Positions 57,362 to 64,000 of a stretch of DNA of 64,000 bases are shown piece by piece (the first letter of the stretch is position 1; every line of letters begins with the position of its first letter). The notes under the pieces were generated by a model. The model ran no database searches, was not told the origin of the DNA, and worked only from the letters and a program-made list of their open reading frames with translations. Both the position numbers and the translations under genes were made by a program. This DNA is from Gp6-AA40 sp035492455 (GTDB taxonomy: Bacteria; Acidobacteriota; Vicinamibacteria; Vicinamibacterales; UBA2999), in contig DATJJE010000050.1 of NCBI GenBank assembly GCA_035492455.1, positions 69,025-133,024 on the forward strand, in the 5' to 3' direction.

Positions 57362-58483
57362 CCCCTCGAACAACATCTTCGGAACGTCGTTCGTCATCGT
57401 CCTGATCGCCTCGTTGGAGATGCCGATCTGCTTCAGCGCCGGGATCGCCTTGCGCACGACGAACAGCATGCCGTCCGGATTCATGGCAATGCGCGCGGGA
57501 TTGGACGCCGTCGGCTGAATCGTCATCGCCACCGAGTCGTCATTGCCGAGCATCAGACGATTGGCGAACCCCGCATCGACCAGCGCTTTGATCTGCGAGT
57601 AGCGCTGTTGCCAGGTCAGCGCGCCGGCGCCGACGAGCGGTGTCCCGGGAGCGACGGGCCCGCCCCGCGGCAGTTGATCCATGCCGACGTAATAACCGCG
57701 ACGCACCAGTCCCAGCTGGTAATCAGCAGGGCTGTTGTCCGAGTGGCCGATGCACACGCGCGCAGGCGACAGCCCTTCTTCCTCGAAGATCGCCGCCTGC
57801 TTCTCGCCCATACGCTGCGGTCCCGGAGTGTGCGTCGTGATCGGAACGCCCGTCATCTTGCTGGCGCGTACGGCGGCGCGCAGCAGCTTGTCACCAAACA
57901 TGTCGATCATGTTGCCGTTCGCAACCTTGATGATGCCCGCCTTGATGTCGGTGCCGTCGATGCCGACGGTAATCTCGCGCATGAAGAAGTCCGCCAGCTC
58001 CTCGATGGTCCGCTGCCGAAGCGTGTTCGATGGATCGAGCCAGACGCCGGTCGACGCGATTACCTGCATGCCCGACCGCCGCGAGACTTCCTCCATCATG
58101 CGGATGTCCCGGCCGAGATCGATCGTCGTGCAGTCGATGATCGTGGTGACGCCTTCGTCTTTGGCGCGCTTCAACGAATCCGACGCGGTGGCGATGAACT
58201 TCGCCCGTCCCCCGAACAGTTCCGGCCAGGCCTGCCAGATGCCGGCGGAGCTGGCGATGATGTGTTCGTGTGAGAGCGTGAATCCAAGCTTCGACGCCTC
58301 GATCGGCCCGAGCACGGTGTTGACGGTAGCCCTACGGGATCGTGCGGGTGCAGGGCGTTGGGCAGCCGCATTGCGGGCGAAGATGGTCGCGATTCCGAAC
58401 CCTGCGGCGACGCGGCCGAGCGCGTCACGGCGGCTGATGGGGGCGTGTTCAGTGTCGGCGCAGCGAGCCGGGCGGTGGGTCAT
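57356..58483 (-). CDS. Tat-exported phosphotriesterase-family hydrolase
   Basis: A 375-residue protein of the phosphotriesterase/lactonase family. The Tat-like signal is ISRRDALGRVAAGFGIATIF. The binuclear metal site is seen in FTLSHEHII (HxH), GIIKVANGN (carbamylated Lys), ITTHTPG (His), CIGHSDN (His) and the Asp in LGNDDSVAM. Members act as lactonases, phosphotriesterases or N-acyl-amino-acid hydrolases; exported members in Acidobacteria are not characterised. It converges on the radical SAM gene at a nested palindrome. Confidence 0.88.
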   Translation of the reverse strand: MTHRPARCADTEHAPISRRDALGRVAAGFGIATIFARNAAAQRPAPARSRRATVNTVLGPIEASKLGFTLSHEHIIASSAGIWQAWPELFGGRAKFIATASDSLKRAKDEGVTTIIDCTTIDLGRDIRMMEEVSRRSGMQVIASTGVWLDPSNTLRQRTIEELADFFMREITVGIDGTDIKAGIIKVANGNMIDMFGDKLLRAAVRASKMTGVPITTHTPGPQRMGEKQAAIFEEEGLSPARVCIGHSDNSPADYQLGLVRRGYYVGMDQLPRGGPVAPGTPLVGAGALTWQQRYSQIKALVDAGFANRLMLGNDDSVAMTIQPTASNPARIAMNPDGMLFVVRKAIPALKQIGISNEAIRTMTNDVPKMLFEGA

Positions 58484-58632
58484 GGACCGGAATTGTAGAG
58501 CCTCGGCGCGCTTTGTGAAGGATTCGCGGCACCGGGTCGGCCGGGTGTGCTGCCCTGGGTAGGGACGTGAAGCGGAACACCGCAGGCGATTTCGATTTCG
58601 TGGCCTGCGTGTTCCTTTTTGGTGAGGCTGAA

Positions 58633-58863
58633 ATGGCGACGTGTTATCGATGTAAGGGCGACACGATGGTCGTCGGCGCGCTCTACTCGGGCATGCGCAC
58701 CGCGTTCCGTCCGCAGGAATCGAAGTTCCTGACGCTCGAGACGGGTGACGTGATGACGAAGGCGAGCATGTGCCGCAATTGCGGCGCGGTGGAAATCGTC
58801 GGCGACGTCAACAAACTGCGACGGCTGACGACCGATCCCGTCCCACAGGCCGACGCGGACTAG
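58633..58863 (+). CDS. Small zinc-ribbon protein (CYRC...CRNC type)
   Basis: A 76-residue protein with CYRCKGDTMVVGALYSG and MCRNCGAVEIVGDV; the two CxxC pairs bind zinc. A loop of ~40 residues between them (TAFRPQESKFLTLETGD) has the beta-strand layout seen in short regulatory or nucleotide-binding zinc-ribbon proteins. ATG 58633 is preferred; the open frame starts at 58567. The stop overlaps the stop of the convergent basic-protein gene. Function unknown. Confidence 0.65.
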   Translation: MATCYRCKGDTMVVGALYSGMRTAFRPQESKFLTLETGDVMTKASMCRNCGAVEIVGDVNKLRRLTTDPVPQADAD

Positions 58864-59045
58864 CGGTCGCCGCGGTCGCCGTGACCGCGCTTCGAACGGG
58901 TCTTCGCGGGCCGCTTGCTATCCTGCGCGGTCGCGCGCCCCACATCATCACTTTCCTTGAATCGTCCGCTCTTGCCGCGGCGGACGTAGCGCTTGTCGGT
59001 CCCCGTATTGATCAATTGGCGTTTCGTGCCTGCTTTTCGTGGCAT
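58860..59045 (-). CDS. Conserved small basic protein, 61 aa
   Basis: A compact lysine/arginine-rich protein: MPRKAGTKRQLINTGTDKRYVRR, then FKESDDVGR and a tail KRPAKTRSKRGHGDRGDR. I recognise the same start and GDRGDR tail in short hypothetical proteins of many soil bacteria; it may bind nucleic acid. It is second in a two-gene transcript, 4 nt after the stop of the 59352-59050 gene. Confidence 0.72.
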   Translation of the reverse strand: MPRKAGTKRQLINTGTDKRYVRRGKSGRFKESDDVGRATAQDSKRPAKTRSKRGHGDRGDR

Positions 59046-59049
59046 GTGC

Positions 59050-59352
59050 TCACCGTGTGAGTTTTTTCAACTGTGTTTCGGCCTCACGCATCCAGTCGTC
59101 GTGTTTCGGCGGCGCTTCGCGCAGCACGCGCCCCATCTCCTGGAGCAGCAGCTCGCGCTCGCCGTCGGCGGCGGCGCCGCAGCGGACCCGCTCGAGCCAG
59201 CGTTGCAGGTTCGTCAGGCCGCGCAGGTGCCGTTCGCAGTCCACCCGCCAGTCGAGCAGCAGCGCCGCGAGCGCTGTCATCGATTCCGACCGCGACGTTA
59301 CGTCCTCGGCGTCCAGGGCCAGGTCGGCGGAAGGGGCGAGTGGAGGCGTCAT
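59050..59352 (-). CDS. Hypothetical helical protein, 100 aa
   Basis: From ATG 59352 this 100-residue frame is mostly helical (SESMTALAALLLDWRVDCERHL, LQRWLERVRCG, ELLLQEMGRVLREAPPKHDDWMREAETQL). No signal, membrane segment or known motif. Its stop lies 4 nt before the ATG of the small basic protein, so they are probably expressed together. The frame upstream of 59352 is repeat-derived (14-mer array) and was excluded. Confidence 0.6.
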   Translation of the reverse strand: MTPPLAPSADLALDAEDVTSRSESMTALAALLLDWRVDCERHLRGLTNLQRWLERVRCGAAADGERELLLQEMGRVLREAPPKHDDWMREAETQLKKLTR

Positions 59353-59370
59353 GGGGTTAGCTAAAGCAAT

Positions 59371-59426
59371 CCAAGTTCCAAGATCCAAGTTCCAAGATCC
59401 AAGTTCCAAGATCGAAGTTCCAAATT
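59371..59426. repeat. 14-bp tandem repeat (2 x heptamer TTCCAAG type)
   Basis: CCAAGTTCCAAGAT occurs three times exactly (59371-59412), then a fourth time with changes (CGAAGTTCCAAATT). Each unit is two 7-mers. The array fills the gap between divergent genes (59352 and 59440). Confidence 0.9.
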
Positions 59427-59439
59427 CCAGCTTTCGAGT

Positions 59440-59844
59440 ATGCTCGGGCGCGTGTGGCAGCCGACCAACGGCCAGTGGTGGACGCTTCTAATCGTTGCGC
59501 TACTAATCGTTGCGGCGTGGCCGCCAGCCGAGGATCGCAGCCTGGCTGTGAAGTTCGTGAACTGGGTCGTGGATCCCGCCGACCGTCTGCCCGTGCTGCC
59601 GCCACCCTATGGGCCTGGGGAAGGCGACGACCTCGAGGCGGTCAACGCGCACGATTTGCAGACGCGAATGTATGACGAGCTGTACGAAAAGGGCGGCTGG
59701 ACGCGGACGCGTCTGCAGCTGAAGGTCGTGACCGATCCATTCAACGCCGCGACCGAACGCCAACTGCTCGTGGCACTCGGGGTGGTCGCGGCGTTTCTGG
59801 TCTGGCGCTCTACTGGGTCTGGGTCGAGCGGCCGCCGCCCTTGA
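59440..59844 (+). CDS. Two-helix membrane protein of unknown function
   Basis: A 134-residue protein with two hydrophobic segments, one near the N-terminus (WWTLLIVALLIVAAWP) and one near the C-terminus (LLVALGVVAAFLVW). The 75-residue loop between them (FVNWVVDPADRLPVLPPPYG, AHDLQTRMYDELYEKGGW) would be outside the cytoplasm. No family recognised. Its last 35 nt overlap the convergent NHL-repeat gene. The 14-mer repeat array lies directly upstream. Confidence 0.6.
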   Translation: MLGRVWQPTNGQWWTLLIVALLIVAAWPPAEDRSLAVKFVNWVVDPADRLPVLPPPYGPGEGDDLEAVNAHDLQTRMYDELYEKGGWTRTRLQLKVVTDPFNAATERQLLVALGVVAAFLVWRSTGSGSSGRRP

Positions 59845-60904
59845 TCGTGATCTTCTCCACGGTCCACGTCGAACAATCCCCCTTGTAAACGACGGTGTCG
59901 GACTCGCAGTGCATCTCGTGGATCAGACATCCTGTCTGCCCGTGGCCCTGGCTCGTCTGTGCCCAGCCGACGAGGTTCCCGTTCATATCCAGCTTGTATA
60001 TCTTCCCGTTGCCATCGCCGCTGAACAGAAACTGGTTCGGCATCGGTGATGTGCAGACGCTCCACGGCGCGCCGACGTTGGTGATCGACTTCAAGAAATT
60101 CAGGTTGTCGTCGTAGACCTGGATGCGGCGGTTGCCGCGGTCGGCGACATACACGTTGTTCTTCGCGTCAGTCGTAACGGCGTGGACCGTATTGAACTGG
60201 TTCATGCCGGCGCCGCGCGTGCCGACCGCCTTGTTCCAGGAGCCGTCCTTGTTCACTTTCACGATGCGCGAGTTCTTGTACCCATCGGAAATGAAGATGT
60301 TGTCGCTGCTGTCGAACGCGACGTCCGTCGGACGGCCGAAGGTGCCGACACCGCCGACCGGGAAACGCTGATTTTCAGGCTCGCGCTCGCCACGCTCGAG
60401 GTAGCGCTCGAGAAAGTCGATCGCCTCCGGCTTGCGGCCGAGGACCATCTGCACCGCTCCCTGCGGGTTGAACTTGACGATCATGTTCGACCCTTCGTCG
60501 GTCATCCAGACGTTGTCGTACTTGTCAACGCGGACGTTGTGCGCGAACGACGCGGCGTAGTTGTCCTGCCCCCACTGCTTGACGAAGCGGAGGTTCGGAT
60601 CGAACTCGAACAGCTGCGACGCCGTGGCGCCGCGCGCGGGTCCGAGGTTGCCGCTGCGGGTGAACACGAACAGATTGCCTTTTGAGTTCTTGGCGACGCC
60701 AACCGCTTCACCAATCGTATGACCGGGCACCGTCAGCCTCAGGACCTCCTCGGTGATCTGCAGCTGCGGCGTGGCTTTCTCGAGCGCCTCCTGGCGCGCG
60801 ACCGCCGCCTGTTGTTCAGGACTCGGTTGGCCCTGCCCCTGCGGCGCCTGGGCGGCCGCCACAACGAGCAGCAATGCGACGAGAGCGATGGTGAGACGTT
60901 TCAC
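59810..60904 (-). CDS. Exported NHL-repeat protein (peptidyl-alpha-hydroxyglycine alpha-amidating lyase-like)
   Basis: A 364-residue exported beta-propeller. From GTG 60904 the signal peptide is RLTIALVALLLVVAAAQA; the strong GGGAGG site supports this start. NHL-type blades are seen: NLFVFTRSGN, HNVRVDKYDNVWMTDEG, GRPTDVAFDSSDNIFISDG, HAVTTDAKNNVYVADRGNRRIQVYDD. These features match the PAL family (amidating lyase) annotated in Acidobacteria and similar groups. Peptide amidation has not been shown for bacterial members; a glycan- or ligand-binding propeller is as likely. It is divergent from the TonB receptor at 61035 across a heptamer array. Confidence 0.85.
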   Translation of the reverse strand: MKRLTIALVALLLVVAAAQAPQGQGQPSPEQQAAVARQEALEKATPQLQITEEVLRLTVPGHTIGEAVGVAKNSKGNLFVFTRSGNLGPARGATASQLFEFDPNLRFVKQWGQDNYAASFAHNVRVDKYDNVWMTDEGSNMIVKFNPQGAVQMVLGRKPEAIDFLERYLERGEREPENQRFPVGGVGTFGRPTDVAFDSSDNIFISDGYKNSRIVKVNKDGSWNKAVGTRGAGMNQFNTVHAVTTDAKNNVYVADRGNRRIQVYDDNLNFLKSITNVGAPWSVCTSPMPNQFLFSGDGNGKIYKLDMNGNLVGWAQTSQGHGQTGCLIHEMHCESDTVVYKGDCSTWTVEKITIKGGGRSTQTQ

Positions 60905-60913
60905 GGCCCCTCC

Positions 60914-60955
60914 CTTCCAACTTCGAACTTCCAACTTCCAACCTCAAACTTCCAA
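60914..60955. repeat. Six-fold heptameric tandem repeat (CTTCCAA type)
   Basis: Six consecutive 7-mers: CTTCCAA, CTTCGAA, CTTCCAA, CTTCCAA, CCTCAAA, CTTCCAA. It lies 10 nt before the start of the NHL gene (minus strand) in the divergent promoter region with the TonB receptor. The heptamer is close to the 14-mer at 59371. Confidence 0.88.
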
Positions 60956-61034
60956 GTGCCGCGGAGTATACTCCGCCCGCACATTCTCACCCCACACCAA
61001 TCGGCGTCTCGTCGCACACTTAGGAGCCAGCACC

Positions 61035-63974
61035 ATGAAAAGGACCGTTTGGGCTCTAACCGTCGTGACGATCCTTGTGACCGCGAGCCATGTCTGGGCT
61101 CAAGGTGGAGATGGAAGCCTTCGCGGAACCGTTCGCGACAGTCAGGGTGGCGCCCTGCCGGGCGTGACTGTCACCGCAACGAGCGATGTCCTGCTCAGTC
61201 CTCGCGTCACCGTGACTGATACCGCCGGTGAGTACCGGCTGATCAACCTGCCGCCGGGCACTTTCACCGTGACCGCGCAGCTGTCGGGCTTCTCCGTTTC
61301 GCGCCGCGAAGGCGTCCTGCTGCGCGCCGGCAGCAACTTCCAGGTCGACATGACGATGGAGCTGGGCGCACTGGAGGAGTCGATCATCGTGTCAGGCGAT
61401 GCGCCGATGCTCGAGGTCACCAAGCCGAGCAACGTGCTGACAATTGACGCCGAGTTCCAGAAGGAGGCGCCGGTCGTCGAAGGGAAATTCTGGAGCGACT
61501 TTCTGATGCTGACGCCGGGCGTCATCTCGCGCCCGCATAACGATGCGAGCGGCCGCCAGAACTACTTCGGCAATGCCGTCGAGCATCGCGACGCCGTGAC
61601 ATTGATGGAGGGTCTCTACGCGGGCAACTATAACGACTTCAACATCAATCGCACGGGCCTGAGCTCCGAGGCCATTCAGGACACCGAAGTGAAGACCGGC
61701 GGTATCGACGCCGCCTCGCCCATGGGCTACGGCCTCGTCATCAACATGGTCAGCAAGAGCGGCGGCAACGATTTCCACGGCACCGGCGTGGTGTCGTATC
61801 AGCCGTTCAAGTGGAATGCGAACAACGTCGGCTCCGGGTCTCCCGCGACGCGAGAAGTGCATCAGTACGACGTCTCGTTCGGCGGACCAATCAAGAAAGA
61901 CAAGACGTGGTTCTTCGGCGCGCTGCGGTATACGCAGAACAAGAGCGGAACGGGCCGCACGCCCGAGCAGCTGGCCGCGCACCGCGCCTTCTTTCCCGAT
62001 AAGCCGCTCGAGAACAACACCATCACCGGCTATCAGCCATGGGTGAAGGTGTCGACGAAGTTGAGTCCGAAACACGATCTGGCGTTGATCTACCAGGCGG
62101 ACCGGTTGCTGCTGAACGCCATCAGCGCCGAAGACTACGAGCAAGTGGAGGTGCTGTCGACCGGCGGACCGATGTACGGCGGAAAGCTCACGTCGGTGTG
62201 GGGGAATAACCTCACGTCGACGTTCTACGTCAGCTACAACACGAAGGGCGGCAACAGCACTGACAGCTATGGCTACGAGAAACAGGGGCCGCTCCTGAAC
62301 ATTCATCGCGAGGCGTTCCTCAACCAGGGTGTCCTGGAAGGATCGGGATTGATCCTGCGCGGTGGTCAGTGGTCATCGACGGCGTGCAGCGCGTGTTACG
62401 ACCTCGACACCTCGTCGATCACGATGCTTCGCGGCGATGTCATGTATTTCAAGGAAGGATGGTTCGGCTCGCACGAGTTCCAGAGCGGATTTCTTGCGAT
62501 GCCGAGAAGCATTTACAGGAAGAACGTCCACTTCCTCAACGACGGGTTCATTCTCGAGCAGCGGAGAATGGTTGACCCCGCGAATGCGGCGGCAGGCACC
62601 ATCCCCTTCGCGCGGCAGTACATCCTCGGGGATCTGAACCTCGATCAGTCGAAGGGGCGCGACAAGGACATCGGCTTCTACGGTCAGGATAGCTGGAAGG
62701 CGGGACGCCTGACCACGACCCTTGGTCTGCGGGTCGACGTGGTGCGTCGGTTCGACGTGCTGCGGAACCTGCAACGTCAGTCGAGCACCGAGATCGGCCC
62801 GCGCCTCGGCTTCTCGTATGTCCTGACGCAGGATGCCAAGAACGTCCTCCGCGGCACGTATGGGAAATACCACCAGCAGTTGATGGGGACGCGCAATCCG
62901 GTTCCGTCGTTCGGCGGCAACGACGCGCAGGGGATGCGCAACACCTACGACCTCAACGCCGATGGCGTGTTCGAGACGGTGATCGTGACGCCGCCTGTGG
63001 CGACGTCGATCTCGAACCTGCAGTTCGATCCGGAGCTTCATCAACCGAGCTTCGATGAATGGTCGCTCGGATACCGGCGGCAGTTCCCAGGGCAGATTGC
63101 CATGGACGTCGCGGGCATCGTCAAGGTGAACCACGATCAGTACGCGCAGGTCGACATCAACGGCATCTATCCGAGCGCCCCGTTCCAGCCGTTCGGCGGG
63201 TTCGGCAAGGTTGACCCGAACCAGGGACTTCTGTACCGACTGACGAACAACTCCTGGAGCACCACGCATTACCGTGCGCTCCAGGCGACGCTCACGAAGA
63301 ACCTCACGCATGGTTTCCAGATGCTGTTCACGGTGCAGCGGCAGTGGCAGCACCTCGAGGGCACCTGGAACCCGACGGATCCGGCGAAGTTCATCCAGCC
63401 GGATGCGTTCCCGAACAACAAGAACATCTGGCGGACCGACGGCGTGCAGGATCAGAACAGCCTCGCCACCGGCAACTCGCTGGTGAACAATCCGATGTGG
63501 AACCCGTACTCGATTCGCATGGCGGGAACGTGGCACGCGCCGTGGGACCTGGTCACCTCTGGCAGCTACACGATCGTCGCCGGCAACTGGACCGGCCCGG
63601 TGATCGATCAGCTGCCGGCGAACAGCCCGCTGATCTCGGTGTTTGGTCCGTCGACGGTGGTGTCGTCCACGGGTGCGCGGCAGTCGAACCCGCTCGCGAC
63701 GCGCATTCGGTTCTACTACCCGACGCGCGGAGAAGGGCAGCCACGCGCTCCCGACGTCCACATCGTCGGCGTGAAAGTCGGGAAGCGAATTCCGTTTGCG
63801 GCCGACAAGAACGTCGAGGTCGCGTTCGAGGTATTCAACCTGCTCAACGCCGGGAACTTCACGGAGTGGAGTCGGCAGGGTCCGAACCGGATCTACAACC
63901 CACAGACGTTCAAGACGTTCACGAATCCTCAAACGCCGCGCGCGGCGACGTTTGAAGTGATCACGCGGTTCTGA
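61035..63974 (+). CDS. TonB-dependent receptor with carboxypeptidase-regulatory-like N-terminus
   Basis: A 979-residue outer-membrane receptor. Signal peptide (VWALTVVTILVTASHVWAQ), CarboxypepD_reg domain (GSLRGTVRDSQGGALPGVTVT, LPPGTFTVTAQLSGF), plug (LEESIIVSGDAPMLEVTKPS, SSEAIQDTEVKTGGIDAASP, VINMVSKSGGNDFHGTG) and a ~700-residue barrel ending in ATFEVITRF, the aromatic C-terminus used for insertion. AGGAG precedes the ATG. Ligand unknown; the receptor imports a large or scarce ligand via TonB. It shares an upstream region with the exported NHL-repeat protein, which may be its partner. Confidence 0.93.
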   Translation: MKRTVWALTVVTILVTASHVWAQGGDGSLRGTVRDSQGGALPGVTVTATSDVLLSPRVTVTDTAGEYRLINLPPGTFTVTAQLSGFSVSRREGVLLRAGSNFQVDMTMELGALEESIIVSGDAPMLEVTKPSNVLTIDAEFQKEAPVVEGKFWSDFLMLTPGVISRPHNDASGRQNYFGNAVEHRDAVTLMEGLYAGNYNDFNINRTGLSSEAIQDTEVKTGGIDAASPMGYGLVINMVSKSGGNDFHGTGVVSYQPFKWNANNVGSGSPATREVHQYDVSFGGPIKKDKTWFFGALRYTQNKSGTGRTPEQLAAHRAFFPDKPLENNTITGYQPWVKVSTKLSPKHDLALIYQADRLLLNAISAEDYEQVEVLSTGGPMYGGKLTSVWGNNLTSTFYVSYNTKGGNSTDSYGYEKQGPLLNIHREAFLNQGVLEGSGLILRGGQWSSTACSACYDLDTSSITMLRGDVMYFKEGWFGSHEFQSGFLAMPRSIYRKNVHFLNDGFILEQRRMVDPANAAAGTIPFARQYILGDLNLDQSKGRDKDIGFYGQDSWKAGRLTTTLGLRVDVVRRFDVLRNLQRQSSTEIGPRLGFSYVLTQDAKNVLRGTYGKYHQQLMGTRNPVPSFGGNDAQGMRNTYDLNADGVFETVIVTPPVATSISNLQFDPELHQPSFDEWSLGYRRQFPGQIAMDVAGIVKVNHDQYAQVDINGIYPSAPFQPFGGFGKVDPNQGLLYRLTNNSWSTTHYRALQATLTKNLTHGFQMLFTVQRQWQHLEGTWNPTDPAKFIQPDAFPNNKNIWRTDGVQDQNSLATGNSLVNNPMWNPYSIRMAGTWHAPWDLVTSGSYTIVAGNWTGPVIDQLPANSPLISVFGPSTVVSSTGARQSNPLATRIRFYYPTRGEGQPRAPDVHIVGVKVGKRIPFAADKNVEVAFEVFNLLNAGNFTEWSRQGPNRIYNPQTFKTFTNPQTPRAATFEVITRF

Positions 63975-64000
63975 AGGGGTCGGGACTCATTACGTGAATC

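Noticed and set aside
1..64000. CRISPR arrays, rRNA genes, riboswitches, prophage structural genes
   Set aside because: No regularly spaced 25-40-bp repeats, no rRNA sequence, no recognisable riboswitch core and no phage structural proteins were seen.

Overview
The window is GC-rich, densely packed bacterial chromosome. It suggests an Acidobacteriota genome, most like Vicinamibacteria; this is an inference from gene content, as no rRNA or taxonomic marker is present. The clues are two ~1000-residue TonB-dependent receptors with an N-terminal carboxypeptidase-regulatory-like domain and a conserved aromatic C-terminus, DUF6152 proteins, a PadR regulator next to genes whose N-termini resemble ADOP-type permeases, many short zinc-ribbon proteins, and exported families usually annotated as hypothetical in Acidobacteria.

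Layout. (1) 1-11 kb: a sigma-54 activator cut by the window edge, a double zinc-ribbon protein, a PEGA-domain protein, an isoprenylcysteine-methyltransferase-like membrane protein, two exported DsrE-like proteins, two alpha/beta hydrolases, a coupled pair of HD-domain proteins, an NmrA-like protein and a PadR plus membrane-protein operon. (2) 11-22 kb: a decayed, mobile-element-rich stretch. It holds a frameshifted copy of an exported protein family, a dead IS3-family element with intact 13-bp terminal repeats that cuts a lipoprotein gene, a YfhO-type membrane-protein operon, a decayed serine recombinase plus a second related remnant, a receiver protein, and several zinc-ribbon proteins. A tRNA-Glu gene follows. 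(3) 22-33 kb: electron-transfer and envelope genes: ABM monooxygenase, haem-binding protein, ArsC-like protein, OmpA-like coiled-coil protein, hybrid histidine kinase, HExxH/TPR exported protein, gluconokinase, and a tetrahaem cytochrome c / 4Fe-4S / NrfD trio without a catalytic subunit. (4) 33-38.8 kb: a mirror-image locus in which a large TonB receptor lies between two pairs of the same two exported families. (5) 38.9-58.5 kb: a catabolic island. It contains a 2-oxoacid dehydrogenase E1alpha/E1beta, an M24-fold protein, E2, an aldehyde dehydrogenase, a dicarboxylate symporter, a beta-hydroxyacid dehydrogenase coupled to pcaH-pcaG-pcaB, an aromatic-acid-type MFS transporter, a MetE-like methyltransferase, a fused ethanolamine ammonia-lyase (EutB+EutC), a Tat-exported amidohydrolase, RmlC, a radical SAM/SPASM protein and a Tat-exported phosphotriesterase-like enzyme. 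(6) 58.6-64 kb: small zinc-ribbon and basic proteins, an NHL-repeat protein and a second TonB receptor.

How the genes may work together (inference). TonB receptors and Tat-exported hydrolases could capture and trim plant- or lignin-derived compounds. The MFS and DctA carriers import acids, PcaHG/PcaB open protocatechuate-like rings, and the oxoacid dehydrogenase, aldehyde dehydrogenase and lyase feed C2-C4 units to central metabolism. No pcaC, pcaD, pcaIJ or dihydrolipoamide dehydrogenase gene is in the window, so these routes must be completed elsewhere. The most notable observations are the single-chain EutBC, the mirrored receptor locus, the period-7/8 intergenic tandem repeats, the M24 protein lacking a metal ligand, and the zinc-ribbon gene families.
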